From JBKBRC01 sp046292345 (GTDB taxonomy: Bacteria > Bacteroidota > Rhodothermia > Rhodothermales > Rubricoccaceae), in NCBI GenBank assembly GCA_046292345.1, contig JBKBRC010000038.1, positions 1 through 21,934 of the forward strand: a stretch of 21,934 nt of DNA, given 5' to 3'. The translations under genes and the position numbers were made by a program. Of the stretch, positions 16,616 through 21,934 are shown piece after piece. The notes below the pieces were generated by a model, which saw only the letters and a list, made by a program, of their open reading frames with translations, did not search any database and was not told the origin of the DNA. Numbering within the stretch: the first letter of the stretch is position 1; the number at the start of each line of letters is the position of its first letter.

Positions 16616-17626
16616 TCAGGGCGCGCGGTGGCGCGCGGCATCCCGTCCCCCACCGCGCCGCGCGACGCGGTAGGGGAGGTAGACGTAGTACCAGAGCACG
16701 TACGCGAACGAGCCGATGATAACGAGGGCGCTTGCCCAGAGAGGCATCTCGGTCCGGCGCGTCACGTAGCCCTCGAGCGCAGCCGCCACAGCGAATACGG
16801 GCACCAGGCCGACGATGATTTTGAGTCCGCGCACGGCGCCGCGGCGGAAACTGGTCAGGCGCGGGTAGGTGCCCGGCGCGAGCAGCGCGCCGCCCATCGT
16901 GAGCCCGGCCCCGCCGGCGACGACGATCGCCGAGAGCTCGAGCGCGCCGTGGATGAACACGACGCGGAACCAGTCTGCGGCAAGCCCCTCGGCGGCAAAG
17001 AGGTGGAAGAACGCCCCCACCATGACACCGTTGCGCACGAGCGTCTGCGCCGTGCCGAGCGCGAAGGCCGGCAGCACGGCCTCGCCGGCAAAGAGGACGC
17101 CCGCGAACGCGAAGAATGATACCAGGACGTTGTTCGCGGCGATGGAGGCGGACATGAAGCCCATGTGCGCGTCTTTGTAGACCGCGAAGGGATCGCCCTG
17201 CGCGATGTTTGCCAGCGTCATGTTGACGTACGCGTCGCCCAGGATGAGGCGCGCGAAGCGGTCGTCCAGGGCCGAGGAGAGCGCGCCGAGCAGCACCGCG
17301 CCCACAAACAGGGCAAGCGATACGGCAAGGGCCCACCGGGCGTCGTAGACGGCCCGCGGCACCTCTGCGGTGAAGAAGCGCCGCAGGCGCCCGCGTTCCT
17401 CGCGCTGGTTGCGGTAGAGGCGCGCATGCACCTCGGCCGAAAGCTCGTTCAGGTACGCAGCCGTGACCGAGCCCGGGTAGAACGTCTGCGCATACGCGAG
17501 GTCATCGGTCAGGCGGACATAGCTGGCGGCAAGTGCGTCCGGGTCAGCGGTGTCCGGGGAGGCGAGCAGGCGCTCGAACGTCTCCCACTCCGGGGCATGC
17601 TGGCGGACGAATACGGCTTCGCGCAT
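16616..17626 (-). CDS. SpoIIM/DUF95 family membrane protein
   Basis: This is a 336-residue protein starting at ATG 17624-17626 (MREAVFVRQHAPEWETFERL). A soluble helical N-terminal part of about 100 residues includes DLAYAQTFYPGS and ELSAEVHARLYRNQ. Several membrane helices follow, with the SpoIIM-superfamily landmarks IAANNVLVSFFAFAGVLFAG, VRNGVMVGAFFHLF and FIHGALELSAIVVAGGAGL. In Bacillus SpoIIM is part of the peptidoglycan-remodelling DMP complex during sporulation. In non-sporulating lineages this subfamily sits next to RDD and MoxR genes and its role is unknown. It is the first gene of the minus-strand array and diverges from the RDD gene. The frame stays open upstream to 17773, but that stretch is arginine/proline-rich and runs past the promoter, so I exclude it. 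Confidence 0.88.
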   Translation of the reverse strand: MREAVFVRQHAPEWETFERLLASPDTADPDALAASYVRLTDDLAYAQTFYPGSVTAAYLNELSAEVHARLYRNQREERGRLRRFFTAEVPRAVYDARWALAVSLALFVGAVLLGALSSALDDRFARLILGDAYVNMTLANIAQGDPFAVYKDAHMGFMSASIAANNVLVSFFAFAGVLFAGEAVLPAFALGTAQTLVRNGVMVGAFFHLFAAEGLAADWFRVVFIHGALELSAIVVAGGAGLTMGGALLAPGTYPRLTSFRRGAVRGLKIIVGLVPVFAVAAALEGYVTRRTEMPLWASALVIIGSFAYVLWYYVYLPYRVARRGGGRDAARHRAP

Positions 17627-17747
17627 GGTGAGGGCGGGGGCGGCGCGGCAACTAAGATCGCGCCGCAGGCGCGCAGGGGGCTGCCGCGGAGCGCTGCGCG
17701 CGGCGCGGTGCCGGTACCTTGGCGCCGGGCGGCTCCCCGCGCGTCTG
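17627..17747. promoter_or_regulatory. Divergent promoter region for the SpoIIM and RDD genes, with paired -7-like elements
   Basis: The 121-bp spacer holds two similar octamers, one per strand. TACCTTGG at 17715-17722 (+) ends 25 bp before the RDD ATG. GATCTTAG at 17659-17652 (-) ends 25 bp before the SpoIIM ATG. Both partly match the Bacteroidota -7 consensus TAnnTTTG, and the identical spacing supports them as core promoters. No clear TTG -33 element was found upstream of either. Neither gene has a Shine-Dalgarno sequence. Confidence 0.4.
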
Positions 17748-18581
17748 ATGGAAGACCTCATCCGCATCCGCACGGCACAGAACGTGGACCTCGGCTTTGC
17801 GCCGGCGGGCCTCGGCGCGCGCGTCGCGGCGGCCGGCGTGGACGCGGCCGTGCTGGGCAGCTTGCTGCTGCTCGTGCTGGCGCTGACCGATGCCGCGGGC
17901 GGCGCGTCCGGGCAGGCGGTGGGCCTGGGCGGTTTGCTCGCGGCACTGCTCTACGCGCCGGCGTTCGAGGCGCTCGCCGGGGGGCAGTCTCCGGGCAAGA
18001 TGGCACTGCGCATCCGGGTGGCGCGCGAGGACGGGAGCGCACCCTCGCTGGGCCAGGTGCTGCTGCGCTGGCTGCTCGGGCTCGTCGAGGTGGGGCTTTC
18101 GCTGGGTGCCCTCGCGGTCGTTGCGGTGGCGCTCTCGCCGCGCAGCCAGCGCCTAGGCGACCTGGCCGCGGGCACGGTCGTGCTGCGCCGCGAGCGGCGC
18201 ATCGCGCTGGCCGAGGTTCGCTACCCGCCCATCCCGCCGGGGCACTTGCCCGATTTCCCGGAGGCCGAGGTGCTCTCCGACGCCGAGGTGCGTACCCTCC
18301 GCGCCGTGATCGCGCGCTTGAACCGGCTCCCGCGGGGCGCGGCGCGGACCGCCCTGGCCGCGCGTGCACGCGCGGCCGTCGAGCGGCGGCTGGGGGTAAC
18401 GGCCACGCGCGGGCCCGTCGAGGCGTTCCTGCTGGCCGTCGTACGGGACTACGCCGCGCTCGCAGACCGCTACACGCTCGCGAGCCGCTCCGAGGCGTCG
18501 GCTTCGGCGCCGGAGGGCGCTCCGGCGGACGCCGTCACGACCGCGGCAGCGCGCAGCCGCTCGGCAGCGGCGGGGCCGTAG
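17748..18581 (+). CDS. RDD-family membrane protein
   Basis: This is a 277-residue protein from ATG 17748. The RDD domain covers residues about 20-148. The family Arg (Arg25) and Asp (Asp32) lie in GLGARVAAAGVDAAVLGSLL. Next come a second hydrophobic segment, GGQSPGKMALRIRV (79-92, the conserved 'G.S.GK...G..V' region) and a third hydrophobic segment. The RLGDLAAGTVVL string (135-146) ends the domain. RDD proteins are small membrane proteins of uncertain, possibly transport-related function. A cytoplasmic C-terminal extension of about 130 residues follows, mostly helical. The last 37 codons overlap, on the opposite strand, the end of the WbqC-like gene. The divergent position next to the SpoIIM gene matches the conserved RDD-SpoIIM-MoxR-DUF58 neighbourhood. 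Confidence 0.87.
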   Translation: MEDLIRIRTAQNVDLGFAPAGLGARVAAAGVDAAVLGSLLLLVLALTDAAGGASGQAVGLGGLLAALLYAPAFEALAGGQSPGKMALRIRVAREDGSAPSLGQVLLRWLLGLVEVGLSLGALAVVAVALSPRSQRLGDLAAGTVVLRRERRIALAEVRYPPIPPGHLPDFPEAEVLSDAEVRTLRAVIARLNRLPRGAARTALAARARAAVERRLGVTATRGPVEAFLLAVVRDYAALADRYTLASRSEASASAPEGAPADAVTTAAARSRSAAAGP

Positions 18582-19213
18582 TTCATCACGAGGTCGAGCG
18601 CGCTCGTGCCGGGCACGAAGCCGGGGAAGACCTGCCGCCGGGGGGCTTCCTCGGCATGCAGCACGCCGAGGCGGATGCTGAGGCGGGTCGTGCCGAGCGC
18701 ACGGGCGTCGCGCGGCGCGGCGTCCGGCAGCGCAAGCAGCGCAGCCGGCGCGCCGGCCGCGGCGACGATGCCGCCAAGCGTGGCGGGAGCGCCCGGCAGC
18801 GCCGAGGCGCGCGTCGGGGCCGGCACGCCGAGCGCCTGGCAGAGCCACGCCGTGGTGGCGCACGTCAGGTCGGCCAGATGCGTCCAGGACCGCCCGAGCA
18901 GCAGCGCGTCGAGAGCGTCGGCGTGGTAGGGGTAGAAGGGCGCCGAGGCGTAGGCCGCGTGCAGAGCCCGGCGGTGCCGGCGCGCCCACGGCTCGCCGGA
19001 CGCAAGGGGCACGCGCGCAAGGTCTGGCGCGGCGCTGTGCCGGCACGGGACGGTCAGCCACATCGGCCCCTGGCTCGTGGCGATGCGTGTGCGGTGGTGG
19101 GCGCTCTGCCGGCTGAACGCAAACGTGTCTGCCAGCACGGCGCGTTTGGCAGTGGCAAGCAGGGCCGCGAAGGCGAAATCGGGGAAGTAGGCGGGAGGGC
19201 GAACGGCAAGCAC
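18470..19213 (-). CDS. WbqC-like family protein
   Basis: This encodes 247 residues from a GTG at 19211-19213. The N terminus LAVRPPAYFPDFAFAALLAT matches the WbqC opening pattern (Q/R-P-x-Y-F/L-P-x-x-x-F). It is followed by AVLADTFAFSRQSAHHRTRI, WLTVPC (the family 'WLtvPv' strand), PWARRHRRALHAAYASAPFY and HADALDALL. WbqC-type proteins occur in polysaccharide/lipid gene clusters and have a nucleotide-binding-like cysteine-protease-related fold; their reaction is not established. No ATG lies in frame near the start, and the GTG sits directly before the conserved motif. The gene ends inside the RDD gene (112-bp antisense overlap) and diverges from cruF. Confidence 0.72.
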   Translation of the reverse strand: MLAVRPPAYFPDFAFAALLATAKRAVLADTFAFSRQSAHHRTRIATSQGPMWLTVPCRHSAAPDLARVPLASGEPWARRHRRALHAAYASAPFYPYHADALDALLLGRSWTHLADLTCATTAWLCQALGVPAPTRASALPGAPATLGGIVAAAGAPAALLALPDAAPRDARALGTTRLSIRLGVLHAEEAPRRQVFPGFVPGTSALDLVMNYGPAAAERLRAAAVVTASAGAPSGAEADASERLASV

Positions 19214-19338
19214 GACGAGCCGAGAGGGCAGATGGACAGAAAGCGGGAACCGTGAACGCGTTGCGTCCGATCTTAGCCCCCGAACCCGTTCGGCCGCGCG
19301 CCGCTCGGCCTGCTCCTCAACTCCGTGGCCCTCCCCGC
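19214..19338. promoter_or_regulatory. Divergent spacer between the WbqC-like gene and cruF
   Basis: This 125-bp region must hold the carotenoid operon promoter. GATCTTAG at 19269-19276 (+) is identical to the element before the SpoIIM gene, but here it lies 62 bp before the chosen cruF ATG, implying a leader of about 55 bp. The pairing is suggestive only. GTG at 19252 is in frame with cruF, but would add a proline/arginine-rich tail before the first membrane helix. Confidence 0.3.
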
Positions 19339-20217
19339 ATGACCTCGCAGCGCGCGTTCCTGATCGCCTTCGCGTTTTTCGCCGGCACGATCCTCTTCAG
19401 CCTCTCCGGGGCGTTTCTGCTCAACTATGCGCCGGCGCAGGCCAGCGCCGCGCTTGGCTGGATCCAGGGGCGGCTCGGGCTGGGGCTCGACATGCTGATC
19501 AAGCTGCCGACGTGGATCAACATGGTCATGCTGGCCGTGGTGGCGCTGGCGCTCTACTGGCGCGAGCTCGGGCCGGCGCGCTCGCTCGCGTTCCTGGCCA
19601 TCGGCAGCGTCGTCGGCGCCGGCGCCGAGCTGCTGGGCACCACGACGGGCTTCCCGTTCGGGCCGTACAGCTACGGCGAGTTCCTGGGCGCCAAGATCGC
19701 CGGGCACGTGCCGTGGCTGATCCCGATCTCGTGGTACGCCATCTCGGTCGTCTCGCTCGACCTGGCGCGGCGCATGCACCTCGGGCGTCTGGGACGCATC
19801 CTGATGACGGCCGTGTTCATGGTGCTCTGGGACGTGGCGCTGGACCCGGCCATGAACCATGCGTTCCCGTTCTGGAAATACGACGTGGGCGGGGTGTTCT
19901 TCGGGATGCCGCTCGTGAACTGGTTCGGATGGTTCCTCACGTCGGCCGTGATTGCGCTCGGCTACGAACTGATGGGCGGCCTGCGCGCAGCGCCGGACGC
20001 GTTCGTGCGCCGCTGGGCGCCCGTCTTCTATGCCGTCAACACGCTGTTCTCGGTCGGGATCTGCTTCGCGTACCGGGCGCCGCTGGCGGGGCTGGCGGGG
20101 CTGGCGGGGCTGGCCGTCGCGATGGCGCTCGTGTACTGGCCGCGCCGGGCGGCGACGCGGCCGTCCGGCTCCTCGGCCCCGCTCCGCTCGCGGCCGGACG
20201 CCGTCGCTGCCCCCTGA
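19339..20217 (+). CDS. cruF: Carotenoid 1',2'-hydratase CruF
   Basis: This is a 292-residue polytopic membrane enzyme with seven or eight helices. Landmarks of the carotenoid biosynthesis (CruF) family are all visible: GAELLGTTTGFPFGPYSYGE (94-113), GHVPWLIPISWY, WDVALDPAMNHAFPFWKYD (164-182), GGVFFGMPLVNWFGW (184-198) and GYELMGG. CruF adds water across the 1',2' double bond of a psi end group, as in the Deinococcus and bacterioruberin pathways, giving the tertiary hydroxyl used for glycosylation in some lineages. Here the substrate is probably a monocyclic carotenoid such as gamma-carotene (inference). ATG 19339 is chosen because it starts the first helix; GTG 19252 is the longer alternative. 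The ninth-decile helix carries LAG repeats from a 9-bp tandem repeat. The stop is 4 bp before the crtB ATG, so the two are one operon. Confidence 0.9.
   Translation: MTSQRAFLIAFAFFAGTILFSLSGAFLLNYAPAQASAALGWIQGRLGLGLDMLIKLPTWINMVMLAVVALALYWRELGPARSLAFLAIGSVVGAGAELLGTTTGFPFGPYSYGEFLGAKIAGHVPWLIPISWYAISVVSLDLARRMHLGRLGRILMTAVFMVLWDVALDPAMNHAFPFWKYDVGGVFFGMPLVNWFGWFLTSAVIALGYELMGGLRAAPDAFVRRWAPVFYAVNTLFSVGICFAYRAPLAGLAGLAGLAVAMALVYWPRRAATRPSGSSAPLRSRPDAVAAP
20082..20114. repeat. 9-bp tandem repeat encoding LAG units in the last CruF helix
   Basis: There are 3.7 copies of the unit gctggcggg (20082, 20091, 20100 and 20109), giving LAG-LAG-LAG-LAV in the last membrane helix of CruF. The frame is preserved. 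Confidence 0.85.
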
Positions 20218-20221
20218 CCCC

Positions 20222-21310
20222 ATGCCCGATCGCTACGCGCTCTCCGCCCCGGCGCCGCACGCTGCGCGCGTGCCGCCGCCCGCGCCGCCGCCCGGCGCGC
20301 CCCGGCCCGTGCAGGACGACTACCTCCGCCGGGCCTTCCGCTACCACTCGCGCACGTTCTCGCTCGCGGCCAAGCTGCTACCCCGGCGCGTGCGCCTGCC
20401 CGTGGCAACGCTCTACCTCTACTGCCGCACCATCGACACGCTCGCCGACGAGCGCGCTGCGGCCATGGGCGCGTGCGGCGCCCGCGGGGAGGTCGAGCGG
20501 CTACGCGCGCAACTCGAGGCGACGCTCGCCGGGCGCCCGCTCCCGACGCCGCCGGCCGACGCCGCACACGCGCTGCTCTGGGCCCGCCTGGCCGAGGTCC
20601 ACGCCGCCTTCCGCCTCGACCCGTACCCGCTGCACCAGCTCCTCGACGGGGCGTGCTGGGACATCGAGGCGCGGCCCATCCGCACCGACGCCGATCTGCT
20701 CGCCTACGCCGACCTCGTCGCCGGCAGCGTCGGCGCGATGATGCTGCCGTTTCTCGTGCGCCACCGCACCGACATCCCGGCGCTCGAGGCGCCTGCGCGC
20801 GCGCTCGGCAACGCGATGCAGCTCACCAACATCCTCCGCGATGTGGGCGAGGACTGGCACCAGCTGCGCCGGGTGTATCTGCCCGAGAGCCGCCTGGCCG
20901 CGCACGGCCTCACGCCCGAGCGCCTGTTCGCGCAGGCCGGCGTGCCGCTGCCCTCGGAGACGCGGCGTGCCTACGCTGCGCTCGTCGAGTCGGTGATGGC
21001 ACAGGCCGAGGCGCTCTACGACGAAGCCGCCGAGGGCATCCCGGCCCTCGCGCCCGGCGCCAGCCGGGGCATCGCGGCCGCGGCGCGCATGTACCGCGAG
21101 ATCCTCAACGAGATCCGGGCGGCTAGCTACGACAACCTGACGCGCCGCGCCGTCGTGCCGCTCGGGCGCAAGCTCGCGCGCATCGCGCGCGAAGGCGGCT
21201 ATGCCGCTCGGCGGGACGCGCTCGCGGCGCAGCGCGCGCCGTACCCTGCGCCGTACCCCGCGCGCCGGCCGCCTGTCGGACCGGTGCCCGCCATCGGGGC
21301 GGCACGCTAG
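20222..21310 (+). CDS. crtB: Phytoene synthase (squalene/phytoene synthase family)
   Basis: This is a 362-residue enzyme that condenses two geranylgeranyl diphosphates head to head to phytoene, the first committed carotenoid step. Substrate motifs are intact: SRTFS at 43-47, the first Asp-rich motif CRTIDTLADE with DTLAD at 72-76, LLDGACWDIEA (140-150), and the second motif NILRDVGEDWHQLRRVYLP with DVGED at 207-211. MLPFL and GNAMQLTN are also typical. In most bacterial CrtB proteins the first motif is D-D-x-x-D; here the second Asp is Thr, leaving D-x-x-x-D. A diphosphate-dependent squalene synthase is a less likely alternative. The first 30 residues (proline/alanine-rich) and the last 45 (including an APYP-APYP duplication at 21237-21260) look like disordered tails. 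The ATG at 20222 is 4 bp after the cruF stop. Confidence 0.9.
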   Translation: MPDRYALSAPAPHAARVPPPAPPPGAPRPVQDDYLRRAFRYHSRTFSLAAKLLPRRVRLPVATLYLYCRTIDTLADERAAAMGACGARGEVERLRAQLEATLAGRPLPTPPADAAHALLWARLAEVHAAFRLDPYPLHQLLDGACWDIEARPIRTDADLLAYADLVAGSVGAMMLPFLVRHRTDIPALEAPARALGNAMQLTNILRDVGEDWHQLRRVYLPESRLAAHGLTPERLFAQAGVPLPSETRRAYAALVESVMAQAEALYDEAAEGIPALAPGASRGIAAAARMYREILNEIRAASYDNLTRRAVVPLGRKLARIAREGGYAARRDALAAQRAPYPAPYPARRPPVGPVPAIGAAR

Positions 21311-21344
21311 AGCGCTCGCCAGAGCGCTCGCCAGAGCGCTCGCG
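21309..21344 (+). repeat. 12-bp tandem repeat at the crtB stop codon, able to form 8-bp hairpins
   Basis: Three 12-bp units agagcgctcgcc start at 21309, 21321 and 21333; the last ends in cgcg. The first overlaps the crtB stop TAG. Each unit contains the 8-bp palindrome GAGCGCTC (21310, 21322 and 21334), so copy 1 can pair with copy 2, or copy 2 with copy 3, through a GCCA loop. Such a stem directly after the stop may attenuate transcription or stabilise the cruF-crtB message. There is no T-tract. Confidence 0.8.
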
Positions 21345-21350
21345 CGTGGT

Positions 21351-21358
21351 TATCCTGA
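21351..21358 (+). promoter_or_regulatory. Possible -7-like promoter element before the 88-residue gene
   Basis: TATCCTGA ends 22 bp before ATG 21381 and resembles the TACCTTGG element placed 25 bp before the RDD start. It would allow transcription of the downstream genes independently of the hairpin at the crtB end. This is a weak single-site match. Confidence 0.25.
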
Positions 21359-21380
21359 CCGCTCCGTCCTGCCGCCGCCC

Positions 21381-21647
21381 ATGGAACTGATCACCGAAGA
21401 CCAGGTCGTACGCGTGCTCGAGTGGTACGAGAAAGATCCCGGCGAGCAGCTCGTCGGGGAAGAGGAACTGGTGGACGTCTCGCTCGACGCCCTGCGCGAG
21501 GCGCTCCGCGCCGACGACCCCGAGGATCCGGCCCTGCTGCTGCCCTACGAGGTCGAGCCGGAGGACGTGCCGGCGCTGCAAGCGCTCGTGCGCCACTGCA
21601 TCGACCTCGGCGCACACGACTACTTCGTCGCGGCCTACCGACGCTAG
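21381..21647 (+). CDS. Small acidic protein of unknown function in the carotenoid operon
   Basis: This encodes 88 residues, strongly acidic, beginning MELITEDQVVRVLEWYEKDP with a central VGEEELVDVSLDALREALRA and an ending RHCIDLGAHDYFVAAYRR. It has no signal peptide, membrane segment or cysteine pair. Codon use matches the neighbours, and the pattern of charged and hydrophobic residues is that of a folded alpha/beta protein, so I consider it a real gene. I do not recognise a family with confidence. It lies 70 bp after crtB and 1 bp before the acyltransferase start, so it is probably cotranscribed with the latter. Confidence 0.7.
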   Translation: MELITEDQVVRVLEWYEKDPGEQLVGEEELVDVSLDALREALRADDPEDPALLLPYEVEPEDVPALQALVRHCIDLGAHDYFVAAYRR

Positions 21648-21648
21648 C

Positions 21649-21934
21649 GTGCCCGGCCGCCCTGCGCCCGTCTTCTCCGGCGGCTCTCCCGGCGCGCGCC
21701 TTGCACGGCGTTTTGCGCAGCGCGTCATCGCGGCCGATCTGCGCCGCTCGTTCCGACGCGTGGTCTGGGCGGGGCCGCCAGCCTCGCTGCACGAGGCGCT
21801 CGACCCGGGGCGCCCGGCCGTGCTGTTCGCCAACCACCACTACTTCCACGACAGTTACCTCGTCTGGCACCTGCTCGCGCGCGCGCTGCGCCGGCCGCCC
21901 GTCGTATGGATGGAAAAGTGGCGTGAGGCGCCCC
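21649..21934 (+). CDS. PlsC-like acyltransferase, N-terminal part (cut by window edge)
   Basis: A GTG at 21649, 1 bp after the preceding stop, opens a frame of 95 codons that runs off the window. After a basic N-terminal helix (RLARRFAQRVIAADLRRSFR) and VVWAGPP comes AVLFANHHYFHDSYLVWHLL. It contains the acyltransferase catalytic motif H-x4-D (His65-Asp70 region, in NHHYFHD), followed by RRPPVVWMEKWREAP. This matches the start of membrane-associated glycerol/lysophospholipid acyltransferases. Placed directly after cruF and crtB, a CruD-like role, adding a fatty acid to a carotenoid glycoside, is attractive but unproven; ordinary phospholipid synthesis is the alternative. The C-terminal half with the other acyltransferase motifs is outside the window. 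Confidence 0.75.
   Translation, partial: MPGRPAPVFSGGSPGARLARRFAQRVIAADLRRSFRRVVWAGPPASLHEALDPGRPAVLFANHHYFHDSYLVWHLLARALRRPPVVWMEKWREAP

Noticed and set aside
17165..19255. A 696-codon plus-strand open frame
   Set aside because: It overlaps the SpoIIM, RDD and WbqC-like genes in other frames; arginine/glycine-rich shadow without motifs.

Overview
The window is very GC-rich bacterial DNA with G or C in most third codon positions. It reads as a member of the Rhodothermota/Bacteroidota (a Salinibacter-, Rubricoccus- or Rubrivirga-like lineage). The grounds are inference: a cruF-crtB carotenoid pair, a DUF58/MoxR/DUF4129/DUF4350 locus with Bacteroidota-style family variants, an Lnb_N/DUF4105 membrane protein, and start codons preceded by C-rich stretches instead of a Shine-Dalgarno sequence.

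Left part (1-6436): the tail of a probable TonB-like protein overlaps a lipoprotein with ten FG-GAP/VCBS calcium-type repeats (+). Then come, on the minus strand, a family 2 glycosyltransferase, a small LapA-domain membrane protein and a CorA magnesium channel. Divergent from these is a compact SLC13/ArsB-type transporter (+). A 369-bp convergent spacer (6437-6805) holds three copies of a 21-bp direct repeat that can fold into GUGA-capped hairpins.

Middle (6806-18581): a long minus-strand gene array. In transcription order it encodes a SpoIIM-family membrane protein, a six-helix membrane protein, a DUF4129 protein, a DUF4350 protein, a MoxR AAA+ ATPase, a DUF58 (degenerate vWA) protein, a DUF4105 protein, a GabD2-type aldehyde dehydrogenase and an exported protein of unknown function. 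Several junctions are ATGA overlaps or have spacers under 30 bp. An RDD-family membrane protein is transcribed divergently from the SpoIIM gene. Together this is the conserved MoxR-DUF58 chaperone/envelope locus. Two 100-N assembly gaps lie inside it, each next to or inside a short tandem repeat. One interrupts the signal peptide of the DUF4129 protein, which I reconstruct as a single gene across the gap.

Right part (18470-21934): a WbqC-like gene runs antisense into the end of the RDD gene. Then comes a plus-strand carotenoid operon: cruF (1',2'-hydratase), crtB (phytoene synthase), an 88-residue acidic unknown, and the start of a PlsC/CruD-like acyltransferase cut by the window edge. With the glycosyltransferase at 3844-4932, this suggests an acylated carotenoid glycoside pathway of the salinixanthin type (inference).

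The most unusual property of the window is its density of compact tandem repeats with 9- to 21-bp units and two to four copies. They lie inside signal peptides, transmembrane helices, termini, a start codon and spacers. In two spacers the unit contains an 8-bp palindrome, so neighbouring copies form strong hairpins. No tRNA, rRNA, CRISPR array, insertion sequence or phage gene was seen.
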